NCBI RefSeq assembly: GCF_902167145.1
Contig: NC_050099.1
Location: 13,220,434-13,284,433, forward strand
DNA length: 64,000 bases
DNA from: Zea mays
Taxonomy: Eukaryota; Streptophyta; Magnoliopsida; Poales; Poaceae
Direction of reading: 5' to 3'
Shown here piece by piece: positions 11,216 to 22,351 of this stretch. Every line of letters begins with the position of its first letter. Position 1 is the stretch's first letter. The position numbers and the translations under genes were made by a program. Below the pieces are notes generated by a model. The model was not told where the DNA came from. It did not search any database and saw only the letters and a program-made list of their open reading frames with translations.

Positions 11216-12413
11216 TGAAAGGGAAATGTGCCCTTGGGCCATTTCTAAGTATTTTGGTGATTTAGTGTCCAACACAAGTGCCTAAGTGTAAAATGGTGGA
11301 CAAAGTACAAATCAAGGATAAAGGTATGTTTCTCAGACTTAGTACATTGTTTTAGAGACTAATGTATTGTGTCTAAGTGCTGGAAACAGGAAAAATTGAA
11401 TTGGAATTGTCTTGGCTCGAGCAGCCAAGACTCTGCTCAGACTAGGAGCACCGGACAGTGTCCGGTGCGCCAGGCTGGCTCGAGCGAACTGGCCGCTCTC
11501 GGAAATTCATCGGCGACGTACGGCTATAATTCACCGGACTGTCCGGTGTGCACCGAACTGTCCGGTGAGCCAACGGACGGCCGGGCCAACGGTCAGCCGC
11601 GCGATCTGCACGGGACACGTGGCCGAGCCAACGACTAGAAGGAGGCACCGGACTGTCCGGTGCGCCAACGGCTCCAAGGCTGCCAACGGTCGACTTCGCC
11701 ATAGAAGGAAAGAAATCGGGCACCGGACAGTGTCTGGTGTGCACCGGACTGTCCGGTGCGCCAGGCGACAGAAGCCAAGAATTGCCTTCCTGGATTGCTC
11801 TCAAACGGCTCCTAGCTGCCTTGGGGCTATAAAAGGGACCCCTAGGCGCATGGAGGAGAAAACGAAGCATTCCTTGAGCACTCTTGATCACTCACACTCC
11901 ATTCCTGCGCACTTGTTTGACATTCTAGTGATTTGAGCTCCGTTCTAGTGTGCTAGTCTCTTGAGCTCAAGTCTGGGTCTTGTGTGTGCGTATTTGTTGT
12001 GATCCTTGTGTCTTGTGTGAGTTGCTAATCCCTCCCTTGCTCCGTGCTTCTTTGTGAACTTCAAGTGTAAGGGCGAGAGGCTCCAAGTTGTGGAGATTCC
12101 TCGCAAACGGGATTAAGAAAAGCAAAGCAAAACACCGTGGTATTCAAGTGGGTCTTTGGACCGCTTGAGAGGGGTTGATTGCAACCCTCGTCCGTTGGGA
12201 CGCCACAACGTGGAGTAGGCAAGCGTTGGTCTTGGCCGAACCACGGGATAACCACCGTGCCATCTCTGTGATTGATATCTTTGTGGTTATTGTGTTTTGT
12301 TGAGACTCCTCTCTAGCCACTTGTGGTTATTGTGCTAACACTTAACCAAGTTTTGTGGCTTAAGTTTTAAGTTTTACAGGATCACCTATTCACCCCCCCT
12401 CTAGGTGCTCTCA
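11216..12413 (+). repeat. Copia 5' LTR
   Basis: 1,198 bp, TG...CA ends. It contains multiple copies of the palindrome CACCGGACTGTCCGGTG at 11446-11775, upstream of a TATA box. Relative to the 3' LTR it lacks 20 bp between two CACCGGA repeats near 11446, consistent with slippage. Confidence 0.92.
11828..11835 (+). promoter_or_regulatory. TATA box of the copia 5' LTR
   Basis: TATAAAAG in GGGGCTATAAAAGGGACC, placed after the palindrome cluster; the same box is at 19485-19492 in the 3' LTR. Transcription of the genomic RNA should start about 30 bp downstream. Confidence 0.75.
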
Positions 12414-12415
12414 AT

Positions 12416-12428
12416 TGGTATCGGAGCC
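12416..12428 (+). other. Copia primer-binding site
   Basis: TGGTATCGGAGCC begins three bases after the 5' LTR and matches, with one change, the TGGTATCAGAGC sequence complementary to plant initiator methionine tRNA. Confidence 0.8.
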
Positions 12429-12462
12429 GTTCTCTTCACGAAGGGACTAATCGCCCGAAGGG

Positions 12463-14841
12463 ATGGATCCTAAGGGAAAGGGGATGGTGGTCAACAACGA
12501 GAAGGAGTCTATCTTCAATGAATCAAAAGATGACAAGCCTACCGACCCGGGCTCGGGCCACAAGCGCAAAGACGGGAAGAAGAAGAAGACAAGGCGCATC
12601 AAGAAGATCGTCTACTATGACAGCGACGAATCTTCCTCTTCCCAAAAGGACGATGACGACTACGAGAAAAAGAAAACGGTCAATTCGAACTTTTCTTTTG
12701 ATTACTCTCGTATTCCTCAAAGTACAAATGCTCATCTATTATCTATTCCACTTGGTAAACCTCCTCATTTTGATGGAGAAGTCTACGGATTTTGGAGTCA
12801 CAAAATGCGTAGTCACTTGTTCTCTCTCCATCCTAGTATATGGGAGATTATAGAGAGTGGAATGCACTTTGATAGTACGGATAGTCCCATGTTCATTAAT
12901 GAGCATATTCATAAAAATGCACAAGCTACTACTGTCCTTCTAGCTTCATTGTGCAGGGATGAATACCACAAAGTGAGCGGCTTGGATAACGCCAAGCAAA
13001 TTTGGGACACCCTCAAGATCTCTCATGAGGGGAATGACGTCACAATGCTCACCAAGATGGAGTTGGTGGAGGGCGAACTCGGGAGATTCGCTATGATAAG
13101 GGGAGAAGAGCCAACCCAAACATACAACCGGCTCAAGACCCTTGTCAACAAGATAAGAAGCTATGGAAGCACGGGATGGACGGACCACGACGTCGTCCGC
13201 CTAATGCTAAGGTCTTTTACTGTCCTTGATCCTCATCTTGTAAACAATATTCGTGAGAATCCTAGGTACACCAAGATGACGCCCGAGGAGATACTTGGAA
13301 AGTTCGTGAGCGGGCGAATGATGATCAAGGAAGCAAGATACGTGGACGACACATTGAATGGTCCAATCAATGAGCCTCAACCTCTTGCTCTCAAGGCAAC
13401 AAGAAGCAAGGAGACGCTACCTAGCAAGGTGGCACAAATTGAGGCGGCCGGACTTAATGATGAAGAGATGGCTCTCATCATCAAGAGATTCAAGACGACG
13501 CTAAAAGGTCGCAAGGGGCAGCCAAGCAAGATCAAGACAAAGGGGAAGCGCTCATGCTTCAAATGCGGTAAGCTTGGTCATTTTATTGCTAACTGTCCCG
13601 ACAATGATAGTGATCAGGATCAAGGGAACAAGAGGGAGAAGAAGAAGAACTATAAGAAGGCAAAGGGCGAGGCGCATCTAGGCAAGGAGTGGGATTCGGA
13701 TTGCTCCTCTTCCGACTCCGACAATGAAGGACTCGCCGCCACCGCCTTCAACAAGTCATCCCTCTTCCCCAACGAGCGTCACACATGCCTTATGGCAAGG
13801 GAGAAGAAGGTATGTACTCGAAACTCTACTTATGCTTCTTCAAGTGAGGACGAATCTAGTGATGAGGATGAAATAGATTATTCATGTTTATTTAAGGGCC
13901 TAGATAGAACCAAGGTAGATAAAATTAATGAATTGATTGATGCCTTGAATGATAAGAATAGGCTTTTAGAAAAGCAAGAGGATTTGTTGTATGAAGAACA
14001 TGACAAATTTATAGAAGCACAAAAATCTCATGCTCTAGAAGTTAAAAGAAATGAAATGCTTTCTTGTGAATTATCTTCTTGCCATGAGACAATTTCTAAC
14101 TTAAGGAGCATTAATGATGATATGAATGCTAAGTTAGAAATAGATAGTAAATCAACATCTTGTGTAGAAATTGTTGCAACTTGTAATAGGTGTAAAGATT
14201 TTGACATTGATGCTTGTAGTGAACACCTAGTTTCAATTTCCAAACTTAATGATGAATTGACTAGTCTTAATGCTCAACTTAAGACTAGCAAGAGCGAATT
14301 TGATAAGCTAAAATTTGTGAGGGATGCCTACACGATTGGTAGACACCCCTCAATTAAGGATGGACTTGGCTTCAAGAGGAAAGCCAAGAACTTAACAAGC
14401 CATAAGGTTCCCATCCCCGCCAAGGAGAAAGGGAAGGCTCCTATGGCAAGTAGTACTAAAAAGAACCATGCTTTTATGTATCATAATAGGAGACATGCTA
14501 GAAATGACTATAGAAGTTATGATTCACATACTTATGATTCACATGCTAGGTTTGCTTCTAGTTCTTCTTATATGCATGATAGAGATATGTCTAGGAGTTA
14601 TGTTCATCATGTGCCTAGAAAGAATATTGTTCATGTTTCTAGGAAAGTTATGGATGGTCCTTCTACAATATATCATGCTTTAAATGCTTCCTTTGCTATT
14701 TGTAGAAAAGATAGGAAAATAGTTGCTAGAAAATTAGGGGCAAAGTGCAAGGGAGATAAAACTTGCATTTGGGTCCCTAAGACAATTGTGACTAACCTTG
14801 TAGGACCCAACAAGAGTTGGGTACCTAAGACCCAAGCCTAA
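12463..14841 (+). CDS. Copia Gag protein
   Basis: A 792-codon frame starting with MDPKGKGMVV shortly after the primer-binding site. The N-terminus is very charged (lysine and acidic stretches). The gag core (about residues 85-300) contains KPPHFDGEVYGFWSHKMRSH, typical of copia Gag, and a CCHC knuckle CFKCGKLGHFIANC lies near residue 366. After it come a long acidic region, a coiled-coil-like segment (IDALNDKNRLLEKQEDLLYE) and a basic tail. Gag forms the cytoplasmic particle and binds the RNA. The frame ends at TAA just before pol, which lies in another frame. The gag frame looks intact. Confidence 0.88.
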   Translation: MDPKGKGMVVNNEKESIFNESKDDKPTDPGSGHKRKDGKKKKTRRIKKIVYYDSDESSSSQKDDDDYEKKKTVNSNFSFDYSRIPQSTNAHLLSIPLGKPPHFDGEVYGFWSHKMRSHLFSLHPSIWEIIESGMHFDSTDSPMFINEHIHKNAQATTVLLASLCRDEYHKVSGLDNAKQIWDTLKISHEGNDVTMLTKMELVEGELGRFAMIRGEEPTQTYNRLKTLVNKIRSYGSTGWTDHDVVRLMLRSFTVLDPHLVNNIRENPRYTKMTPEEILGKFVSGRMMIKEARYVDDTLNGPINEPQPLALKATRSKETLPSKVAQIEAAGLNDEEMALIIKRFKTTLKGRKGQPSKIKTKGKRSCFKCGKLGHFIANCPDNDSDQDQGNKREKKKNYKKAKGEAHLGKEWDSDCSSSDSDNEGLAATAFNKSSLFPNERHTCLMAREKKVCTRNSTYASSSEDESSDEDEIDYSCLFKGLDRTKVDKINELIDALNDKNRLLEKQEDLLYEEHDKFIEAQKSHALEVKRNEMLSCELSSCHETISNLRSINDDMNAKLEIDSKSTSCVEIVATCNRCKDFDIDACSEHLVSISKLNDELTSLNAQLKTSKSEFDKLKFVRDAYTIGRHPSIKDGLGFKRKAKNLTSHKVPIPAKEKGKAPMASSTKKNHAFMYHNRRHARNDYRSYDSHTYDSHARFASSSSYMHDRDMSRSYVHHVPRKNIVHVSRKVMDGPSTIYHALNASFAICRKDRKIVARKLGAKCKGDKTCIWVPKTIVTNLVGPNKSWVPKTQA

Positions 14842-14848
14842 ATTTGCC

Positions 14849-17800
14849 TTGCAGGTTTATGCATCCGGGGGTTCAAGCTGGATTATCGACAGCGGATGCA
14901 TAAACCACATGACGGGGGAGAAGAAGATGTTTACCTCCTACGTCAAGAACAAGGATTCCCAAGATTCAATTATATTCGGTGATGGGAATCAAGGCAAGGT
15001 GAAAGGTTTAGGCAAAATTGCAATATCAAATGAGCACTCCATATCTAATGTGTTTTTAGTTGAGTCTCTTGGATATAATTTGTTATCTGTTAGTCAATTA
15101 TGCAATATGGGATATAATTGTCTATTCACAAATGTAGATGTGTCTGTCTTTAGAAGAAGTGATGGTTCACTAGCTTTTAAAGGTGTATTAGACGACAAAC
15201 TCTACTTAGTTGATTTTGCAAAAGAGGAGGCCGGTCTAGATGCATGTTTAATTGCTAAGACTAGCATGGGCTGGCTATGGCATCGCCGCTTAGCACATGT
15301 AGGGATGAAGAACCTTCACAAGCTTCTAAAGGGAGAACACGTGATAGGTTTAACTAATGTGCAATTCGAAAAAGATAGACCATGCGCAGCTTGTCAAGCA
15401 GGTAAACAAGTGGGAGGAGCGCATCACAGCAAGAATGTGATGATCACATCAATACCCCTGGAGCTGCTACATATGGACCTCTTTGGACCCGTCGCCTATC
15501 TAAGCATAGGAGGAAGTAAGTATGGTTTAGTTATTGTTGATGACTTTTCCCGCTTCACTTGGGTGTTCTTTTTGTAGGATAAGTCTGAAACCCAAGGGAC
15601 CCTCAAGCGCTTCCTAAAGAGAGCTCAAAATGAGTTTGAGCTCAAAGTGAAGAAGATAAGAAGCGACAACGGGTCCGAATTCAAGAACCTTCAAGTGGAG
15701 GAGTTTCTTGAGGAGGAAGCGATCAAGCACGAGTTCTCCGCTCCCTACACACCACAACAAAATGGTGTGGTAGAGAGGAAGAACAGGACGCTCATCGATA
15801 TGGCGAGGACGATGCTTGGAGAGTTCAAGACCCCCAAGCGTTTTTGGTCGGAAGCCGTGAACACGGCTTGCCACGCCATCAACCGGGTCTACCTTCATCG
15901 CCTCCTCAAGAAGACGTCGTATGAACTTTTAACCGGTAACAAACCCAATGTATCTTACTTTCGTGTATTTGGGAGCAAATGCTACATTCTAGTGAAGAAG
16001 GGTAGAAATTCTAAGTTTGCTCCCAAAGCTGTAGAAGGGTTTTTGTTAGGTTATGATTCAAATACAAAGGCATATAGAGTCTTCAACAAATCATTGGGTT
16101 TGGTTGAAGTCTCTAGCGACGTTGTATTTGATGAGACTAATGGCTCTCCAAGAGAGCAAGTTGTTGATCTTGATGATGTAGATGAAGAAGATGTTCCGAC
16201 GGCCGCTATACGAACCATGGCGATTGATGATGTACGACCACAGGAACAAAAGGAGCAAGATCAACATTCTTCCTCAACAATGGTGCATCCCCCAACTCAA
16301 GAAGATGAACAGGTTCATCAAAAGGAGGCGTATGATCAAGGGGGAGCACAAGATGATCAAGTAATGGAGGAAGAAGCACAACCGGCACCTCCAACTCAAG
16401 TTCGAGCGATGATTCAAAGGGATCATCCCGTCGACCAGATTTTGGGTGACATAAGCAAGGGAGTAACTACTCGGTCTCGATTAGTTAATTTTTGTGAGCA
16501 TTACTCCTTTGTCTCTTCTATTGAGCCTTTTAGGATAGAGGCCTTGCTAGATCCGGACTGGGTGTTGGCCATGCAAGAGGAGCTCAACAACTTCAAGAGG
16601 AATGAAGTTTGGACACTGGTGCCTCGTCCTAAGCAAAATGTTGTGGGAACCAAGTGGGTGTTCCGCAACAAACAAGACGAGCACGGAGTGGTGACGAGGA
16701 ACAAGGCTCGACTTGTGGCAAAAGGTTATGCCCAAGTCGCAGGTTTGGACTTTGAGGAGACTTTTGCTCCTGTGGCTAGGCTAGAGTCCATTCGTATTTT
16801 GCTAGCATATGCCGCCCACCATTCTTTCAGGTTGTTCCAAATGGATGTGAAGAGCGCTTTCCTCAACGGGCCAATCAAGGAGGAGGTGTACGTGGAGCAA
16901 CCCCCTGGCTTCGAGGATGAACAGTACCCCAACCACGTGTGTAAGCTCTCTAAGGCGCTCTATGGACTTAAGCAAGCCCCAAGAGCATGGTATGAATGCC
17001 TTAGAGACTTCTTAATTACTAATGCTTTCAAGGTTGGGAAAGCCGATCCAACTCTCTTTACTAAGACTTGTGATGGTGACCTTTTTGTGTGCCAAATTTA
17101 TGTCTACGACATAATATTTGGTTCTACTAATAAAAAGACTTGTGAAGAGTTTAGCAGGGTGATGACGCAGAAATTCGAGATGTCGATGATGGGCGAGTTG
17201 AACTACTTCCTTGGGTTCCAAGTGAAGCAACTCAAGGACGGCACCTTCATCTCTCAAATGAAGTACATGCAAGACTTGCTGAAGCGGTTTGGGATGAAGG
17301 ATGCCAAGCCCGCAAAGACTCCGATGGGGACCGACGGACACACCGACCTCAACAAAGGAGGTAAGTCCGTTGATCAAAAGGCATACCGGTCAATGATAGG
17401 GTCGTTACTTTACTTATGTGCTAGTAGACCGGATATTATGCTTAGCGTATGCATGTGTGCTAGATTTCAATCCGATCCTAAGGAGTGTCACTTAGTGGCA
17501 GTGAAGCGAATCCTTAGATATTTAGTTGCTACGCCTTGCTTCGGGCTCTGGTATCCAAAGCAGTCTACCTTTGACCTGATTGGATATTCTGATTCCGACT
17601 ATGCTGGATGTAAGGTCGATAGGAAGAGTACATCGGGGACATGCCAATTCTTAGGAAGGTCCCTGGTGTCATGGAATTCTAAGAAACAAACCTCCGTTGC
17701 CCTATCCACCGCTGAGGCCGAGTATGTTGCCGTAGGACAGTGTTGCGCGCAACTACTTTGGATGAGGCAAACCCTCAGGGACTTTGGCTACAATCTGAGC

Positions 17801-18052
17801 AAAGTCCCACTCCTATGTGATAATGAGAGTGCTATCCGCATGGCGGAAAATCCTGTTGAACACAGCCGCACAAAACACATAGACATCCGGCATCACTTTT
17901 TGAGAGACCACCAGCAAAAGGGTGATATCGAAGTGTTTCATGTTAGCACCGAGAACCAGCTAGCCGATATCTTTACCAAGCCTCTCCATGAGAAGACCTT
18001 TTGCAGGTTGCGTAGTGAGCTAAATATCTTAGATTCGCAGAACTTGGATTGA
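14849..18052 (+). pseudogene. Copia Pol (protease, integrase, RT, RNase H), two lesions
   Basis: Pol lies in a different frame from gag. Order: protease (SWIIDSGCINHM, active-site DSG), pre-integrase zinc region (LWHRRLAHVGMKNLH ... CAAC), integrase core (MDLFGPV, then IRSDNGSEF and ERKNRTLID), reverse transcriptase (from [34 protein letters not shown]) and RNase H ending in [15 protein letters not shown] at 15575-15577 interrupts the integrase core. The polymerase box reads YVYD (17099-17110) instead of YVDD, so the catalytic Asp at 17105-17107 is Tyr. Either lesion alone should abolish function. The start is uncertain because the gag-pol transition mechanism is unknown; TTGCCTTGCAG, acceptor-like, precedes the first protease codons. 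Confidence 0.9.
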
Positions 18053-18851
18053 TTTATAGCATACATGTGTTTATGCCCTTGATCATGTTCCTTATGCATT
18101 TCGTTGCTTACTTATGGTGCTCAAGTTGTACAAACACTCCCCGGACCTCACAAGTCCTTTTTGCAAGTGATGCACATATTTAGGGGGAGCTGTGCTACAA
18201 CTTGACCCTTTGAGACTAACCATGTGCTTGAGTTTGCTTGTTTTAGTCTCAAAGGACGTTTAAAAAGGGAAAAGGTGGACTTGGACCATGAAAGACTTCC
18301 ACTGCACTCCGATGAGAGGGTAACTTATTCCAAGTTCATCTCATGTACTCTTATTGCCTTTGTATTCTTATTGAAGATTTTGGTGAGGCAATGGGGTTCT
18401 GGGGCCAAGATTAATCCCGTTTTGGTGCTTGATGCCAAAGGGGGAGAAAATAAAGGCCAAAGCGATAAATGGATCAGCTACCACTTGAGAGATTTTGAAA
18501 ATAGTAGAATAGAGCTTTTGGTTTGTCAAAACTCTTTTATTTTTGTCAAAAGTTGGCTTCTTGTGGGGAGAAGTGTTGATTATGGGAAGTGTTGATTATG
18601 AAAAAAAGGGGAGTTTTTGAAATCGTGAATCAATTTCTCTTGGAATGACTCTCTTTATGTCTTAACATGTGTGTTTGACTTAGAGATAGAAATTTGAGTT
18701 TGATTTGCAAAAACAAACCAAGTGGTGGCAAAGAGTGATCCATATATGTCAAATTTGAATCAAATCAATTTGAGTTCTTATTTGAATTGATTTTGTATTT
18801 GTTTTACTTGCTTTATATTGTGTTGGCATAAATCACCAACAAGGGGGAGAT
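18053..18851 (+). other. Copia 3' untranslated region with repeated purine tracts
   Basis: No convincing coding frame. Purine tracts occur at about 18181 (TAGGGGGAG), 18438 (AAAGGGGGAGAAAA) and 18841 (AAGGGGGAGAT), the last directly before the 3' LTR. Duplicated polypurine tracts in this region are a known trait of Sireviruses. The final one primes plus-strand DNA synthesis. Confidence 0.7.
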
Positions 18852-20069
18852 TGAAAGGGAAATGTGCCCTTGGGCCATTTCTAAGTATTTTGGTGATTTA
18901 GTGTCCAACACAAGTGCCTAAGTGTAAAATGGTGGACAAAGTACAAATCAAGGATAAAGGTATGTTTCTCAGACTTAGTACATTGTTTTAGAGACTAATG
19001 TATTGTGTCTAAGTGCTGGAAACAGGAAAAATCGAATTGGAATTATCTTGGCTCGAGCAGCCAAGACTCTGCTCAGACTAGGAGCACCGGACTGTCCAGT
19101 GGTGCACCGGACAGTGTCTGGTGCGCCAGGCTGGTTCGAGCGAACTGGTCGCTCTCGGAAATTCATCGGCGACGTACGGCTATAATTCACCGGATTGTCC
19201 GGTGTGCACCGGACTGTCCGGTGAGCCAACGGTCGGCCGGGCCAACGGTCGGCCGCGCGATCTGCGCGGGACACGTGGCCGAGCCAACGGCTAGAAGGAG
19301 GCACCGGACATGTCCGGTGCGCCAACGGCTCCAATGCTGCCAACGGTCGACTTCGCCATAGAAGGAAAGAAATCGGGCACCGGACATTGTCCGGTGTGCA
19401 CCGGACTGTCCGGTGCGCCAGGCGACAGAAGGCAAGAATTGCCTTCCTGGATTGCTCTCAAACGGCTCCTAGCTGCCTTGGGGCTATAAAAGGGACCCCT
19501 AGGCGCATGGAGGAGAAAATGAAGCATTCCTTGAGCACTCTTGATCACTCACACTCCATTCCTGCGCACTTGTTTGACATTCTAGTGATTTGAGCTCCGT
19601 TCTAGTGTGCTAGTCTCTTGAGCTCAAGTCTGGGTCTTGTGTGTGCGTATTTGCTGTGATCCTTGTGTCTTGTGTGAGTTGCTAATCCCTCCCTTGCTCC
19701 GTGCTTCTTTGTGAACTTCAAGTGTAAGGGCGAGAGGCTCCAAGTTGTGGAGATTCCTCGCAAACGGGATTAAGAAAAGCAAAGCAAAACACCGTGGTAT
19801 TCAAGTGGGTCTTTGGACCGCTTGAGAGGGGTTGATTGCAACCCTCGTCCGTTGGGACGCCACAACGTGGAGTAGGCAAGCGTTGGTCTTGGCCGAACCA
19901 CGGGATAACCACCGTGCCATCTCTGTGATTGATATCTTTGTGGTTATTGTGTTTTGTTGAGACTCCTCTCTAGCCACTTGTGATTATTGTGCTAACACTT
20001 AACCAAGTTTTGTGGCTTAAGTTTTAAGTTTTACAGGATCACCTATTCACCCCCCTCTAGGTGCTCTCA
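18852..20069 (+). repeat. Copia 3' LTR
   Basis: 1,218 bp, nearly identical to the 5' LTR, with its TATA box at 19485-19492 and palindrome cluster at 19085-19425. It is followed by the duplicated target GCTGC. Confidence 0.92.
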
Positions 20070-20151
20070 GCTGCATTCTTTATTCTATTAGTGTGCTATT
20101 GTTGTAGTATGTTTATCGACAGTGTTCATGTACATATTCTTAATTTTGTAG

Positions 20152-20697
20152 TTGAATGAACAAAACAGCGGAGAATATTGTCAATCTGAAAACAACATAG
20201 TAGAAACTGCACAAGGGCATGATAAGGAGACTACCCCTGGACCTGTAAAAGCTACGAAGAGGATAAAAAACTAAAGGCTTCTAAACACAACTTGAACAAC
20301 ACAAATTCTGGAGAATTGAAGGTATGTTGTTGCTAATTTTCTTATTTAACTTACATGTTCTGCATCCATTTGATGGTAAAAGTTTCATGTTGTAATTTCT
20401 TCAGTTCAGTTCGTTTAATGGCCATTTATTGGCTTTTACTTGTAGCTGATGGGCTTACATTTTTTATTCAGGAGATGCTGATCCTTCTTTATCTTCATTA
20501 AACCACTGCCGCTATGACAGCTCACTAAGTAAGTTTCTACACCCCCTTCTCCGCACTACCAAATTTAAGATGCTGCCTTTGCTTGTTTATTTATCCATAG
20601 CTTGTTGCCAGGTCTACTGACGAAGAAGTTCATCAACCTGCTTCAAGGAGCCGAAGATGGAGCCCTTGATTTGAATAAAGCAGCTGAGACGTTGGAG
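20152..20697 (+). pseudogene. Captured E2F transcription factor fragment
   Basis: Three exons with introns. Exon one (about 20152-20321, acceptor TTTTGTAG, donor GTATGT) contains GPVKATKRIKN and then a stop. Exon two (about 20473-20527) ends HCRYDSSL. Exon three (20612-20697) encodes LLTKKFINLLQGAEDGALDL followed by NKAAETLE, the start of the winged-helix DNA-binding domain of E2F proteins, which control S-phase genes. The sequence then leaves E2F and joins another captured gene, so the rest of the DNA-binding domain, dimerisation and transactivation regions are missing. Recognition of E2F is confident; which paralogue was the donor cannot be told. Confidence 0.82.
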
Positions 20698-20732
20698 ATC
20701 AACTAATACATCCATGAGTTTATCTCTTTCCA

Positions 20733-20814
20733 GGTTGGTGAGAAGGGTGGCCTCACAAAAAAGTTGTTTGATTTTGCATATAAGCGGAATCTTGCATCGA
20801 TTGAGGGGAATTGA
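20733..20814 (+). pseudogene. Captured long-chain acyl-CoA synthetase exon (part 1)
   Basis: After a TTTCCAG acceptor the exon encodes VGEKGGLTKKLFDFAYKRNL and ASIEG, then a stop. This matches the region of plant LACS proteins (LACS8/9 type) just before the conserved FGAWG segment. LACS enzymes activate fatty acids to acyl-CoA. The fragment follows the E2F piece directly, indicating fusion of two captured loci. A second LACS exon lies at 22352-22447. Confidence 0.75.
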
Positions 20815-21040
20815 GGGTGATTCCTCTGGTGGGTGTGCAGGGTTACGACCAGGTGAAGTTCTTGAAGGGGTTCAATGAAGATGCTAAGGTGACGCACAAT
20901 AATAACAGCTGCTTTTCGTTAGTCCTAGACCCTAGTGACATACGTAACATCTGCTGTTTTTTTAATTTCGCATCTGACATTTGCCAAGCTCTGGGTGACT
21001 GCAACATTTTCCCTTCCTTTTTCTTTCTTCTTTTTGTTTG
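20815..21040 (+). other. Exon-like scrap and intron between captured fragments
   Basis: A short open piece after GTGTGCAG (20837-20844), GYDQVKFLKGFNEDAK, is not recognised. The remainder is intron-like with a long pyrimidine tract leading to the ABC transporter acceptor. Confidence 0.4.
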
Positions 21041-21043
21041 CAG

Positions 21044-21151
21044 ACAGTGGCGCTTGTCGGAGAGAGTGGCAGCGGCAAGTCGACGATAATCGCTTTGCTG
21101 GAGCGTTTGTACGACCCAGATTCCGGTAGAATATCACTGGACGACGTTGAA
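21044..21151 (+). pseudogene. Captured ABCB (MDR/P-glycoprotein) exon with Walker A
   Basis: After a pyrimidine-rich TTTGCAG acceptor the exon encodes [20 protein letters not shown] and [24 protein letters not shown] is a Walker A motif, and the stretch is characteristic of the nucleotide-binding domain of plant ABCB transporters, which export auxin and other solutes. Only this exon is present: no Walker B, signature motif or membrane domain. It is one of several unrelated host exons in the same CACTA and in the same orientation. Confidence 0.82.
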
Positions 21152-22150
21152 TGTACACAAATGACAAATTTGACATGCTCATATTGGGTCCAGGTCCATG
21201 TTATCCTGAATCTCAGTCATTCTCAGTTGGATTAGTTCATCCTTAAATATCTAGAGTTATCATTATTCTGAATTTCCTTACCAATTCAAAGATGATAAAC
21301 TGAAGATTACTAATGAGTGGAACTTTCTATATTCAAGCTACTGGCGTGACTAAAATATTTTAGATTTACTGTGTGCTATCGCATAGCATGCATAAATTAC
21401 TGTCTTAATTACCCGATCTCTCACTGCACACAAATTTCTTTTCCCCATGTTAATTTTATATGTGGACACTATAATCATTTCCTTAATTTTCCAGTGTCTC
21501 ACTCTTTCATCACTTGGATAGTACAAGCGTGCTGAAGATGAGCATCTCATTGGTTTAAGGTGTGACGAGAGTTTCCTTGACTGTTGGGCTCACCTTGCCC
21601 AGGTACATTCTACTATTTCCAACACTGTGCATGTACACGTTTTTTCTTCTTGTCTTATATGCCTCTTGTCTTATATGTCTGTACTTTGTACACATATTTT
21701 CTTTCACCATAAAGCACATGAAAGCCACAAAAGAACCCCACAAATATGCATAAATCATTGTCTTAATGACTCTCTACAAGCAATCTTAGTTGGGTGAGAG
21801 GCTACCGACCTATAATGGTAGGAAGAACCTGTACACAGCTGGCCCATTGTCGTTTTCTTCACATGAATTTCATATCAGTTTCCTTGACGATGATGCTGGT
21901 TGTGGTTTTTAGAGGTCTGCTTGTTGATACATATGGTTTTGGTAGAATCATCTAAAATGGGCTCGTCTTCAGGTAAAACTTTTTGATTCGGTCCTATTAG
22001 ATTGGTGTTGATAGTACGACTTCTATAGGGACATTAATGAATCATTTTCAGTGGCACAATGATACCATGAAACTTAGTTTATTTACCCTTTTTTGCTCTA
22101 TTTACTTTTGGTCCATTTTATTTTGTTGTACCTCACTTTATTTTGAATTT
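21152..22150 (+). other. Intronic or unassigned CACTA interior
   Basis: AT-rich DNA. One open piece at about 21528-21600 (AEDEHLIGLRCDESFLDCW) is bordered by intron-like sequence and could be another captured exon, but I do not recognise the source. Confidence 0.35.
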
Positions 22151-22154
22151 TCAG

Positions 22155-22232
22155 GAAATAACTCTTGACCATGTGAAGGCAATTGGCTTTCTTGGAGATG
22201 GTTTTGGCGCCACACCAGAGATGAGCAAATGA
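22155..22232 (+). pseudogene. Captured FATB acyl-ACP thioesterase exon
   Basis: After TTTTCAG the exon encodes EITLDHVKAIGFLGDGFGAT and PEMSK, then TGA. This matches the N-terminal part of plastid acyl-ACP thioesterase FATB (pattern ETALNH...GFG.TPEM), which releases free fatty acids in plastids. The catalytic part is absent. Immediately downstream, TCACACCAGAGATGAGCAAAT is partly repeated, suggesting a local duplication. Confidence 0.72.
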
Positions 22233-22351
22233 AACTTGATATAGTCACACCAGAGATGAGCAAATAACTCTTGTTCTTATATGATTTCTTTCCAGCATGT
22301 CCAGGCCTTAATTATCTGGAATATGTTCCTTTTTTCGTCAAACCAATGTAG

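Larger units (their letters stand above)
11216..20069 (+). mobile_element. Ty1-copia (Sirevirus, Opie/Ji-like) element nested in the CACTA
   Basis: Complete LTR retrotransposon of 8,854 bp with direct LTRs (TGAAAGGGAAATG ... GTGCTCTCA), an exact 5-bp duplication GCTGC (11211-11215, 20070-20074), a primer-binding site, gag, pol and a purine tract. Domain order (protease, integrase, reverse transcriptase, RNase H) is copia. The long charged gag with one zinc knuckle, the roughly 1.2-kb LTRs and repeated GGGGGAG tracts near the 3' LTR fit the Sirevirus lineage; the Opie/Ji/Giepum resemblance is from memory. The LTRs are nearly identical, differing mainly by one 20-bp indel, so insertion was recent. 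A nonsense codon and an altered catalytic residue in pol make this copy defective. Confidence 0.92.

Noticed and set aside
16182..16394. Short frames on both strands within copia pol
   Set aside because: Shadows of the pol frame in its acidic, low-complexity linker.
18224..18595. Possible envelope-like frame after copia pol
   Set aside because: 123 codons without signal peptide, glycosylation pattern or clear membrane protein features; lies among purine tracts.
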